From the NCBI GenBank assembly GCA_964057225.1, contig OZ059897.1, forward strand, positions 12,338,001 through 12,402,000: a DNA stretch of 64,000 nucleotides, read 5' to 3'. The notes under the pieces are model-generated. The model was given only the letters and a program-made list of their open reading frames with translations, did not search any database and was not told the DNA's origin. Source of the stretch: Auanema rhodensis. Its lineage: Eukaryota > Nematoda > Chromadorea > Rhabditida > Rhabditidae. Positions 12,601-24,172 of this stretch are shown here, piece by piece (position 1 is the stretch's first letter; each line of letters starts with the position of its first letter). The translations under genes and the position numbers were made by a program.

Positions 12601-13790
12601 ATAAGATATTTATATAATAATAAATCACTTTTTCATCACAATATTTATAACAATATGTGAAAACCACATTAAAAGACAGGGAGGGATACTTCGAATAATT
12701 TCAAAACGTCCTGTATAACATCTAAGTAAATCAATAATATTGATAAATGCTAAATACAGTTTTTAAAAAACATAAAACTACTAACATCCATATGTTTTCC
12801 TGCTTTTTCTGATTCTGAACATATGAACAACCGCTCCGCATCGTATCTCAGGGATAAAATAAGCTAATCAATAGGTAAACATTACAATTTCGTTTCAAAT
12901 TAGCATGTTGGATACACACATATGGTGTTAATGACAAAAAAAAAAGAAGTATAGTTTTTTTGTGTATTTACATGATTTTTTTAAATGAAGAATAACATAA
13001 AACAGGTGTTTTTCTTTGTTATTGTATTGTTTATTGATAATTCCTTAGGCATTTCCAAATAGTCAAAATGAAGTAAACATGTCTTGAGTGTTTCTCTACT
13101 ATTCGTTCATATGTGCGTGACTGCAGTCGATAAATGATCTTGCGTTTAATTGTTAGAACGAGGAACATTAGTAAAACCTTATTGCTTTAGATTTTAATAT
13201 AATTTCCATTTTCTTCATTTTTAAATAGTTATTTGAATGTGCTAACTTAATATTCCTCAAATTACTCTTAATTGAATGCCATATTAATGTATTTCAACTG
13301 TTGAATCCGAAATGTTCTAACAACAAACTTTTTTCCTGTTATATTAATTAATTCTTATAATAATTAGACGCAACAGCCTGATTTTGTATTAAGTACAAGA
13401 AAAGCTATCAGGTGATGTCTGTGATATGTTAGATTTTTTCATTTCCCGCATATACAGACATTTAAAGGCAGAAGAGTTTGTTCCAAGTCATTTAGACTCG
13501 AAAAATGATAATGTAGTAGGTCATTGCTATTTCCTGGTGGCTTTACTTGTACTTAATACATAATTTATCTTATATCTTTGTTTTTATAATTGGTTAAGAA
13601 TATACCTTTAATTCTTTATGATTATAGTTATTTCGTTTTCTTTCTTTATACTTAAAATTTCGAATTTTAAATAAACTTAATTATTTAAATTTGAAATAAC
13701 TATTATGTCAAATATTCATCATAATATATTAGTATGATAAATGATAATATTATATTCCAATTCAAATTAAAGATTTTGTTTCTTTTTATA
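6409..13790. other. large gene-poor region between galectin and coiled-coil gene
   Basis: About 7.4 kb with no exon I can connect by frame or family on either strand. It holds CT microsatellites (6610-6690, about 9371-9412) and islands of less biased composition at about 6900-7050, 7740-8170, 10540-10860 and 11600-11960. The first island directly precedes the galectin 5' end and may be its promoter. The others could be enhancers or non-coding RNA genes. I found no tRNA box pair or well-known microRNA by eye. Confidence 0.5.
6610..6690. repeat. (CT)n microsatellite upstream of galectin
   Basis: About 80 bp of CT dinucleotides with few interruptions, about 230 bp upstream of the galectin start. 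On the galectin sense strand it reads GA, a composition often seen in nematode promoters. Confidence 0.9.
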
Positions 13791-13791
13791 G
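13784..13791 (+). promoter_or_regulatory. candidate spliced-leader acceptor of the coiled-coil gene
   Basis: A TTTTTATAG acceptor ends at 13791, seven bases before the ATG at 13799. No donor in frame was found upstream, so this is read as a trans-splice site. Confidence 0.5.
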
Positions 13792-13798
13792 TTTTCGT

Positions 13799-15228
13799 AT
13801 GACTTCATTCATCGACAACAATGATTGTGACAGCTCTATTCATAGTGATTTTGAATTAGTTTCAAGTGATAGTCAGTTGTTTGAAGAAATTTGCCAAATT
13901 AGCACATGTATGTCATGTTTTTCTTTGTTTCAAGTTATTTATTATTTAATAGATGATACATTACATGGATATCCTTCTCAACCCTCACCATTTTGTCCAT
14001 CAATACTGGCCAAAAATCTTTGGAGTGAAAAGTCTGTGTAAGTTTGTTCCAAGTTGAATTTGTTAAAAATTTGTTGGTTTGTAGAGAGGAAGAAAGTACA
14101 GAACCAGTTATTGTAAACAGAGAAAGCTGTAAAACTATACCAAAGCAAAGTATGCCTCTTAACTTAATAGACTTTTTTAAAAAGTATTTTTCTTTAAGTT
14201 GAAGATATCCATTTGAAACAATTGGCTATTTTGAAACAAACTTTAGAAAAAACAGGAGAACAGGTTTTGGAGTTGCTTGAACAGAGAAAAAACGTTTGTT
14301 ATTTGAATCTCTTGATGATTTTGTTATTTTTAATTTGTATATTTTAGAATTTTCAAGCCATCAATGAGTTACAAGAAAAAGTTCTAAGGTTGGAAACAAA
14401 AAATTCAAATCTTAAAAAAGTTTGGTTTAATTTACTAATTCAATATTATCGTTATATTCAGGCATCTGAGCAGAAAGACAGAAGAAAGACTTCAAAACAT
14501 GAAGGTCCTTTAATAAAAGCATCGGAAAAAGATTTAAGTTCAAATGATTCATCAGTAGCGATTTCTAAACGAAGCAGTGTATCAAGTGAAGAAACGAAAC
14601 AATTGAATTTAGAAGCGATTGATGATGTATTAAGGTTATTTCTCAATTTGATTCAATATAGTCTATTTCAGACATATGAAGCTAAAAACTCTTTTTTCAA
14701 TTTTTTCTTATTTATTTTCTTTTTAATTTTAATTGCAGTAAATATTGGTTTACAACTTCATGTGAGTTATAAGTTCATATATATTGAAGTATATTTTTTG
14801 AGTTTAGGCTAATCAAATAGAAACACAAAATGAAAAATTAAGAGCAGATTTGAGTAGAATAACAAATAGAGTATCTAAATTTGAGGCTAATCAAAAAGAA
14901 GTAGGTTAATTATTATAATAAACAACAGAATATTATTTATATTAGGATCTTATTGTTTCGGATTCCCGACGGTCAGCATCTGTTCATAAAAATTTTGATC
15001 GTGATATCCACGAGTGTCAGACATTATCAGAACAAAATGAAAGAATATCATTAGAAAATATACAATTGCATAATCAAGTTAAGTAATTTTTATTTGAACT
15101 TTAATAATCTTCATGTTTCTAAGGTTACCGTACTAGCCACGTTCCTACTCGTGGCCATTCTTTCATATACAGCAAAATTTTTGATTTCATTCATATGCAA
15201 AACCTTGAAATCAATTCAAAATTTGTGA
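13799..15228 (+). CDS. unrecognised coiled-coil protein with two hydrophobic segments, 336 aa
   Basis: Predicted exons: 13799-13907, 13953-14037, 14085-14149, 14199-14293, 14348-14419, 14462-14626, 14672-14761, 14808-14900, 14946-15077 and 15124-15228 (1011 nt). I do not recognise an ortholog. The N-terminus is acidic and serine-rich and contains SDFELVSSDS, which fits the LC3-interacting core [FWY]xx[LIV] with acidic flanks. Residues about 87-142 and 228-300 look like coiled coil (Glu/Gln/Lys/Leu-rich). A strongly hydrophobic segment lies at about 204-225 (FFNFFLFIFFLILIAV) and a second at the C-terminus, about 303-325 (VTVLATFLLVAILSYTAKFL). The layout of acidic LIR head, membrane segment and coiled coil recalls ER-phagy or tethering proteins such as CCPG1, but that is architecture only. 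If exon 9 is not spliced, the frame stops at a TAA at 15084-15086 and the C-terminal hydrophobic tail is lost. Confidence 0.65.
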
Positions 15229-15498
15229 TAACTTTTGAATTTATTAGAAGATTCTATACAAACAACGTATTTTCCTAACTTTGTTAAACAAAGGGAAAAG
15301 CTGTTAACTGTTTCAGAATTTTCTATATCAGTTATAAATAGTACTTACTATTTTATAATTTATTGTATTTATATTTTTATAATAAATGGAATAATATTTT
15401 TTTTCTTATTAATTCTTTATTTTTCTACAAGGTACAATTCATCTAATATGATATGTATAATTATGTATAAGCAAGATTACTACTTTCTTTTTATTATA

Positions 15499-16454
15499 TC
15501 AGTTCTTGCGTCTGTTTTGGAGTTCAGCTACAACTCCATCCCATAGGGTAATTCTGGCTTGAAGAGATTTGACAGCAGTCTCGATAGCTTCTTCCCATCT
15601 TGGATCACCGTCTGGTCCACATACCTAAAATCAAATATTAGTTTCCGTATTTTCATCAGTATATTACTTCTTCGATAAGTCTAAGAGACATAGGTCCGTG
15701 ATCTTCCCCATCAACTTCAATGTGTCTTTCCAAGTAGAGGATGAATGTATCAAGAGCTCCATCCATTCCCTTATTCATGTCACGGAGAATTCCAGTGAAC
15801 ATAAGAGGAATAAGATCTTCTCTTCCAAAGGTGAAAGCAGAAGCAACAATATGAAGTTTGTTTGTGCGAATGAATTCAAATGTGGCACGAACAAAGTGTT
15901 CAGCGGGCACTGGAGCGTTGGCAGCACGGAAAGCCTACAATTTAGATGACAGTGAGCTTAGTGAAAAAATCTCTTTCATACCTTGCTGATGGCACTGTCG
16001 GAGAAATCTTTGCTCTTGTTAATAGTATTCATAACTTCAAGGAAGCATTTAGTGTTGGATCCAGCTCCTTCCATAGATTCAAGATAGAGCTCCAAGTGAG
16101 AGATGTTACGTCCTCCTACAAAGTCAGATTCTTCTCCTTCAACGATTTCATTGATGAGGCGGCGAGAATCACGATGTCCCTGAGGTACCCATGGAAGGTC
16201 AATGCAAGTGAGCTCACGTTGAAGGTACTGTAAAAAAATTGTTTAAAAGCTCTTGATCATCAGTATAACACTGAAAGCCTTACCTTGAGAAGAGACATGA
16301 AGTCCCAAACAGCGAAGACGTGATTTTGCATGAAATAGCGAAGATCGTCGAGACTTTGGATGGCTTCATAGAGAGCATGCTTGTCAAGTTTCTCTTGGAG
16401 TGGAGCAAGCTTGGCTTGAAGGCGTTCAATTGGCTTGATTTGTTGACCAACCAT
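15499..16454 (-). CDS. DUF3050 family protein (haem-oxygenase-like fold predicted), 269 aa
   Basis: Four exons on the minus strand: 16284-16454, 15982-16227, 15668-15934 and 15499-15624 (810 nt). The product matches, from memory, the DUF3050 signature: helix-rich, with the near-invariant block [20 protein letters not shown] at residues 38-57. After it come [18 protein letters not shown], an EEsD acidic motif, and a later [10 protein letters not shown] block. DUF3050 is known mainly from bacteria, where its length is near 230-270 aa; its function is undetermined, and structural similarity to haem oxygenase/TenA-like helical bundles is inferred. No signal peptide or membrane segment is visible, so it is probably cytosolic. 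Codon use is clearly less AT-biased than the neighbours, as for a highly expressed gene. Three short introns and a TATA box show that it is a genuine nuclear gene, not bacterial contamination. Confidence 0.85.
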
Positions 16455-16545
16455 TTTGAATAAGTTGAATGAGTAAAGTTAGTGAAGGATTGAAGGTGTT
16501 GTAATTGTCTTACGACTGAATATGTTGGTTAGCCTTCTGAATCTT

Positions 16546-16553
16546 CTTATATA
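16546..16553 (-). promoter_or_regulatory. TATA box of the DUF3050 gene
   Basis: On the minus strand the sequence reads GCTATATAAG about 95 nt upstream of the ATG. A CATATTCAG acceptor-like or initiator-like site lies about 25-30 nt downstream of it. This is good spacing for a TATA-driven start, and TATA boxes in nematodes tend to mark highly or tissue-specifically expressed genes. Confidence 0.6.
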
Positions 16554-16690
16554 GCCATCTTACCTTCATGAAGGTTGAGCCCGTTTCTCCTTTTTGGGCG
16601 GTTCGTTAATATTTTTAATCACGCGTTTCCGGTAGGTAGGAGAATTCTGGGAAGTTCATTAGATACAGTAACGTTTTATCGTATTCTCTC

Positions 16691-16736
<46 letters not shown>

Positions 16737-18427
16737 TGATGCTCTCAATTCACTCATGATATCTAAGTCTTTTGAAGTTTCAGAGTTTAATATTATTTGA
16801 AGGAAATGACAATTTCAGTGTATAGATAAGATAGCTTAACTATAGGTTTTTTTGTCCGAAAAAAGAAAAAAGAACAGGAAAAATATGAAGAGATTGTTCT
16901 AACATCATCTAAAACCAGCTAATTATTCCAAAAATAGAATCATATCAAATATAATTGTCACCTTTATCATTATGTTATTGTTTTGAATATCTCTTCCCAA
17001 TATAGTGTATCTTACTAAGACCTACATTGATAGAAACATTATCAGAAAAAAAGAATCATGTTCAACTTCCGGTAGTTAACGTCATCAGTTCATCGTTTAA
17101 AGTTCAACGATAATTAGCGCAATGTGATGCTATATTTAGTAGTTCCGATCGAAAAAAGAACAATCTATATCTTACATCTTATATATTTGGATGTTTTCAG
17201 TCTTTTTTTATGTAAATTGACATGATAAATAGAACAATTCAATTTGTTTTTTTTTTAAATTATAAAACAAATAATCATAAAATAAAAATCTAAATATATA
17301 ATATATAATATATAAAATAATTATTTTGTTGTTTATAATACTTTATTTATATTCTTTGTTCAATGATGACGACTATGATGATGATGAACTTTCTTGAAAA
17401 TATCGGAATATAATTAGTTTTATGGAGAAAAAAAAAGAAAGAAAAAACAATAGATTAAACATTGAAATATAATATTATATTCAATTCCTCTTAATATTCT
17501 TTTCCTATTATTGTTTTAATTTCAGTCCTATTTTCTTTGTTTTAATACCCTTTTATATTATTAACTGAAAAATAGTATAAGATTACAAATTATTTGAAAA
17601 TATTGAATACAGTATAATATTATTAAAAATAATTTTAAACCATATTACTTTTCAAGTTCATACTTGTTTTCAACAATATTTCATATATATATATATATAT
17701 GTAATATTTATTATAGAAAGTACTTTATACAAATTAATATTTTAACTGAAATTTATTTGAAAATTTAAAAAAAGCAATTATCTCTGATCAAAATAGAAAA
17801 GACAATAGTGTAATGATTGATCTATAATTCTTGTCTTGTCTTCTTTCTATTAATCATTCTCTTTTTTTTCCTTGTCGATCAAGTTTTAATATTTCATATA
17901 TGCACTTATCGATGAACTTTCATTAACTAATATTGATATTATAACATAGATATATAGATATATAGATATATATTTACAAACTTTATATTTTATACTAAAA
18001 TATACTTAATATACTTATATTATATGAATGCATCTACTTAGTATATGTATTTGTTTATACTCATCGTCACGTACAACCTCATGTTTCTTCTATCAGATTA
18101 AAAATAAATTTTATAAAGGTTTCTTGCTTTATGTCTAATTCAATTAGCTATATACCAGCATAGTAAACCGTCAAGCTTGCTTATGCATCGCCTTATCCAT
18201 GTTCCACTTCCGTTGATATGCGAACGTTCGGTGCACTAAGTACACACATCGAAGTGATTGATCGTTCAAAAAGACTAATGTGCAAAATTAGTTTAAAGTT
18301 TCCAGTTTTAGTAGCATATCATCCTAATTATTGTTCTTTCGTTTCTTTTTTTTGGAAGATTATTCATTTGTTTCTATTGTTTAAATAAATATTAAATTAT
18401 TTTTATTATATTGAGAACAAATCATAT
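16554..18427. other. intergenic between DUF3050 gene 5' end and peptide GPCR 3' end
   Basis: About 1.9 kb, AT-rich, holding a (CT)n run at 16685-16734 and tandem ATAGATAT units near 17945-17972. Two slightly more complex islands occur at about 17030-17165 and 18160-18290. No coding exon was found. Confidence 0.55.
16685..16734. repeat. (CT)n microsatellite
   Basis: About 50 bp of CT dinucleotides roughly 130 bp upstream of the TATA box of the DUF3050 gene. On the sense strand of that gene it reads GA, as for the galectin gene. Confidence 0.9.
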
Positions 18428-21400
18428 TTATATGTTTTCAAGTGAGCAATAATATGATGACAGAAGACAAACGTTATTCGTCTTGATTAACCAAGACTGG
18501 AGTAGATGGGAATCTGAAAAATTATAATCTATACTCAGAACATTCATTACAATACCGTACTTATGTCTGATTCCACCCATAGCAACTGATAGTACGATCT
18601 TATCTAATCCAGTTCCAACACTTCTTACACGAGCTTCGCCTTTTCGAGTCGTCTGCAAAATATATAATAACTAATATTTTAACTCAAATAATAGGGAAAT
18701 GTGATTACAACATCTAGAATAAAAAATAGATAATTTCGTGCTATTTACAGAAAGAGAAGAAAGACAATAAAAACATTTTGAAAAAACATGTGTATATTAA
18801 AACTTCATAATCAGGGTTACAATATATTGCTCACCAATAACTTTCGTTCTTGCTGTTCTTCTGTCTAAAGATATTAGAAATATCATAACTTTATGATTAG
18901 AATATACTATTATTCTTTTCAATTATTATATATATTTTCTTTAAAAATTGTTTTGTTATAATGTTGTTGCTTACCTCGTATATCATGAAGCCATTTCCGG
19001 TATCACAATATCGAATTGTGGTCATTGGCCTTAGTCGCTTAGCCTTAGTGGGTGTTGAAGACTAAGAAACGATCCAATTAAATATTTATTGAACATTTTT
19101 TGAATTTGAAAATTTACCTTCGATCCTATCAATTTGAAACGAATATGCCTCAAAGATTCTAGCGTGTCCAACACTTCACATCTAATTCTCGAGTTACAAG
19201 CTATGTAGATTGGCAATCGAGTGCAGCTTTAAAGTAAAAATAGTATTTTTTATTATATATTAATATAAATTTTTATTATTTACCTCGCTAATACAGTAAA
19301 TAATGACACCAAATCTGATGATAAAGTATAAAAGGGACGTAGTTGTTCTGACATCAATGATGGCTTAAATTATAATTATATTCGTCATTTAGAATTATTA
19401 ATGAAAAAAATGAATAAATTATTCATTTGATTTATGAATTACCAACCTTGTCAATTAATTCCCATGTATATACAACTACATTTAATAAATTTGAAGCCAA
19501 ATATGTACAAGTTACAAATACGAGCATTAATGTTGCTGAACGTATGTTCTGCTGAAAAAAGTTTAATCATTATCTTCTATCACTTACAGTAATAGACACA
19601 TGCATATGTTCATCAGAACAACTATTTTTCGATTAATCTTTCAAGGTCATTTGATCATTTTACAAGTAAATTTGATTATTTTCGTTTTTTTAAACTTTTT
19701 TTCAATAAATCCTTTGATAGTCAATGAACATAACATGTCTATTTGCATTATTGAGAATAAATTTTCCACAAAAAATAATTTTTATCTTCAATCTTGAAAA
19801 ATGGAAAAAGCAAAAAAGGTGAAATACAGAACAACATGTTAAGATTTCAAATTTCCATTGCCGCTAAACACAGAGAAAGCAAATGTACTTACCCGATGTT
19901 CTGATGTAGCAAAACGGAATAATTTTGCTCCGTGATGTTGCTCACGTAGACGGCGAATGATTTCAAAATTTAAGTAAAAACACAAAGCAAATGGAATAAA
20001 TATTGTGAATATATTCCGGAACCAATACTGTAAATAGATTTCTTTTAATGAGAGAATAAAATAATATTATTGTTTACCTTATAGAATGTTTTATATGGTT
20101 CCATCTCACTAAATTCTCCTACAGTTGCTGTCCATGTTGTAACTCCTGTACAATTTCCATTTTCAATAACCTTTAGAAAGAAAAAGAAATTTTATTGTTT
20201 AAACAGTTTTAAATTATTTTTTACCTGTACTTCAAAATACATTGGTAGTTTAGCAACTGCCGCAAATAATACAGCAGCAACAGATATGAAACATCGATGT
20301 CGTCGAGCAAACTGATGTCGGATTTTTGCTATTGTTACATACCTGCATAACAACAATTTTCTATTATACTTACTTAAAAAAACGAAAAATAAAAGTTTTA
20401 ACAAAAACTTTTTTTCATGTTTTCCTAATGAAGTGAAGTTTTTTAAGAGTTTCGTTATACATAGAACGATAATGAGAAGACTTTGAACAATTCATAATTT
20501 CCTTGAAAAATAACTCAAAGGGCAAATAGCCATAAATGAGTTCGTAGATCATTTCAAACTGTACTTTAAAATTTAAGAAACATAGTGATGTTTCATGTAT
20601 GTATGTTGTTAATAATTTAAGCTTCCAAAAAAAAATGAGGAGGCATAAGTTCAGCTTGGAAAACAAAACTTCCTCATTTCTTTTGTTAAATTTGGACACT
20701 TGTATGGATTTTTAATAATTCTTTTGATATTTGCTTTATACATTAATAATTCTTTCTGTTGTATATACCTTTCAAAAGCAGCTGCTACAATCAAAAATGC
20801 AGATGTACTGATAAATACATGAGATATCGTAATGGTTGTTCTCATGTATGTCCACCAATTATCAGCAAGAAATTCCGATTCAAAATAATCCATATATAGA
20901 TTAATAGGAAATAAAAGAATATATGATGCTGAAATATCAAGAATCAAGAATTTATGGTTAAATTGATGTAAAAGTAACAAGAGTTTCCTGATTAATTAGA
21001 GACAAACCTGACAAAAAGACATCGGCTATTGAAAGAAAAATTAAGTAGAGAACATGAGATGAACGATGACGCTTGTTCCGAAAAAGAACATAAAATAGAA
21101 AAGAGTTGAAGCAAACTGATGTAAATGCTATCACAGCTCCAATAACGCCGACTAAGATCAATCTGAAAGATATGCTCCATCGTATCGAGTTTGTTTGTTA
21201 TGAAAGTAGAATTGCCACTTCAAGAGAAAAAATAATGAAAAAAAAAATTTTTTTCCTTCAAACGAATTCCTCATTTTCATTCTTGTGGAACGTCAAGATT
21301 CGTTAAGGCTACTTGAAGGTTGAACACAAGTTCAAAAATAATTTGCGGGTCAAGTTTAATCTTTCATCTTCTATACATCGAAGAAATTTAGTAAAAAGAG

Positions 21401-21560
21401 CAAAAGAGCAAAAGAAAAATCGGTAATAGTGAGAATTTCATAAAATATTAAAGAAACTTTAAAGAAAGACTTACCGACTAAGTTCCGGATGTATTATAGA
21501 ACAATTGGCATCCCACCAGTCATATTCTTCATCTTCCATAACGGTCTGAGCCTCATCCAT
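18428..21560 (-). CDS. FMRFamide-receptor-like peptide GPCR, 446 aa
   Basis: Thirteen exons on the minus strand: 21475-21560, 21008-21162, 20769-20928, 20225-20342, 20078-20170, 19893-20027, 19447-19551, 19284-19363, 19118-19226, 18975-19061, 18835-18864, 18556-18652 and 18428-18513 (1341 nt). The product is a rhodopsin-family seven-pass receptor. It has an acidic N-terminus (residues 1-29), TM1 with FNSFLFYVLF, TM2 with SIADVFL, and E133-R134-Y135 in place of DRY after TM3. A Cys in loop 2 (NGNCTG) can pair with a loop-1 cysteine, and a basic loop 3 leads into TM6 (SATLMLVFVTCTYL). TM7 ends in TRLPIY where NPxxY is usual. The body resembles Drosophila FMRFaR and nematode FRPR receptors. The tail of about 110 residues is poorly conserved and its last exons, including a 30-nt exon, are less certain. 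The ligand is unknown. Confidence 0.85.
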
Positions 21561-23319
21561 CCTTCAAACAAAAGTTGAATGAAAAGTAAAGTGAAGTAAA
21601 GATATTAGAGATAATATATAATAAGCGTTTGCTTTATTATAAAGAACTAAAACTGATATGAAAAACATTCATATAATAATAAAAGGAAATCTGAATTTGA
21701 TTACAATGTATTATATTTCACAAAACATCTGAATAACAGAAGTTCCCAATAAGAAGAGGAACAAGGTTTCTTTTTCATCTTCGTTATTTGGTAGAGAGCA
21801 TTCTGAATGTACTATTCACAAAAAAAACATTTAAATAGTTTTTTTTTTCTTGAAAAATGCAGAATATCTCGTAAATTTATTCTGACATTCTGACAGATTT
21901 TCTGTAGAGTTCAAGTAATTTTATTTTTGCCACAAACTAAGATCCAACATACGTTATCTCGGAACATTTAGCAACAGGAATTGTTGTGAATATTTACAAC
22001 TTTGAACGTTAAGGAAAGCTCAAACTACATAATATGCTAGCAAGATTATAATTTATGTTTTTTTTAACTGTGAAGACAAAGAAAAAGAATAAACAAAAAT
22101 AATTTTTTTATGAACAGAGCTCGATTTCATTGGAGGAAAAAAAGGATCAAATATTGCTCAAGATATGGTAACGGGGAGGAACTAGCAGTGACGCTGCTTT
22201 TCTGAATTTGCACTTGCTTTATAAGGAAGGCGGGACTCTAAACACATTTAAGCCGTTGACCAAATGAGAACATTAAATAAAGTCTTATAATTTTGTAATA
22301 TTAATGAAAAAACGTAAAAAACACATATTTTTGTGTTTAGATTGAAAATAACCGTAACATTATTGAATTTCAAATGAATTTGCCTAATGAATAACATAAA
22401 ATCTCAATCTAAATAATCTTAATGTATGAACATTAATGAGCATTTGCAGTCATTGAAATTGTTTGCAAGGTTAATACAAATATAAAACTATTATTTAAAA
22501 AATATTTAGCAATGATGAAGTATCGATGTGGATTTAAATGATGGCTTTAAGAACTGAAATGTGAAGAAAATCAAATACGAGTTGCAGAAAACTCTCATTC
22601 ACTCTATAAAAGACTGAAGTTGTTTTGATTGAAAGAGGATTTTCTTTGTTTCAAAAAAAGATGAGAAAATTATTAATAAAAATCTGAAAGAAAAAGACGA
22701 GATTTCATGATATAACTCTGCTAGTCTTACTAACGATCACGAAATTTCAAATTAATTACGTAAGATGGAAAAAGATATTTAAAATTCAACTATGATCATG
22801 ATGAATTTTGCCCCCACGAGGTTGCAAGTGTTTAATCATTTTCCAGTAAATAAAGAAAAGAGAATTCGAAAAACTAAGTGTTTTAAATATTTTTTGCTTT
22901 GTGAGCTTATTCCGATTATCTCTGGAGATTGAATAAAGCATTGGATAATGTGGATGTATCTCAACATGATCTCAGTTAATTTATTGTTTTTTTTTTTTCA
23001 AAATATTTTTTATACAAATTATTACAAAATATAGAAAGGATTATATTTTTAATATTTGAAAAAAAATATAGAATATAATAAAATAAACAAAATTACTTTT
23101 TTTTTATGTAAACTGGTTCTATGACTACACAAGGGGAGACATTTCAAAATATAAAAATATAGATTTCTTGTTACTGGAAATAAAAAAAATCTGAAGCAAA
23201 GACTCGAAACAAGCGAGGTAGAAATGAAATTTCAAAGAAGGGCAAGACTTGATGAATGTCAGAGAGAAGAGAGAAAGAGAGAGAAAGAGGGAGAAAGAGG
23301 GAGGGAGAGAGAGAAAGAG

Positions 23320-23356
<37 letters not shown>

Positions 23357-24172
23357 AGAGAGAGGGGGAGGTGGTGGCAAGAGAGAAAGAAAATATTCTT
23401 ATGAATTGACATACGTCTTGCTTATTGTTGTGTTTTGAGGGTCATGTATCAATATGATTAGCAATGCACTCAAAACGTCAATCTTCGTTAAAACTTTACC
23501 AGCATCAATTGAATTACAAATCTTGAACATGAAAGGAAATGATGTGTGCTATAATCTTATATTTTTTAGAAAATACAGATTTCGCCTTAGGTGTGGTAAC
23601 TGAAGAGCACTTCCACAACTTGGGCTAACTTAGCTAGGCGTAAAACAAACTTTTTATGTCCAACTTTTGCTTTGTCTGATGCTCTGACTATGCCCATGAA
23701 CGGAGAGATTTATCTGGAGCTTCTATTCGACTTGCCACACACTAACTATCCTTATTCACGCTCGAATCAACTGCTTGTGTTAGTGAGTGATGTAATCTCT
23801 CTAGCATCGTATTCCTACATAGTTTCACATCAATATACTTTTCCATAACTTTTCTCATTAGTTATCTATAGTATGTTGGACTATAACATCGTTATTTCAA
23901 ATATATCTCTATATGATCCCGATTTTCATCATCATTTCGGTTTGAATCTCAATATTCACAGCATGAGTTCAAAAGAGAGCAATCAAAGCTGGGATCCAAG
24001 TTCAATACCATAATATAATTCACACGCTGTGCTTGTTAAGTCAGGAAATATCCCCCCGGATCCCTAGAGATTCTTGACCTACGTATAGAAATCGTTCACA
24101 TTTTAGAACAAGAGACCAAACGTATATATTCTTTATTATCTTGTTAAATACAACAAGAAAATAAAAAAAGAA
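21561..24172. other. intergenic, GA-rich repeat inside, no gene seen
   Basis: This 2.6-kb stretch lies upstream of the peptide GPCR and downstream of glucosidase II beta. It contains a purine-rich GA repeat at about 23265-23365 and a less AT-biased island at about 23590-23780. No frame shows coding character. Confidence 0.55.
23265..23365. repeat. imperfect (GA)n purine tract
   Basis: About 100 bp of GA and GGGA units. It generates open frames of charged or serine-leucine low-complexity peptides on both strands, which I do not accept as genes. Confidence 0.85.

Noticed and set aside
15499-16454. Ferritin or other four-helix iron protein
   Set aside because: The helical pattern suggested it at first, but the [17 protein letters not shown] block and length fit DUF3050, and ferritin ligand motifs are absent.
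23125-23412. Overlapping frames on both strands over the GA repeat
   Set aside because: They are translations of the GA microsatellite (Ser-Leu or Arg-Glu runs).
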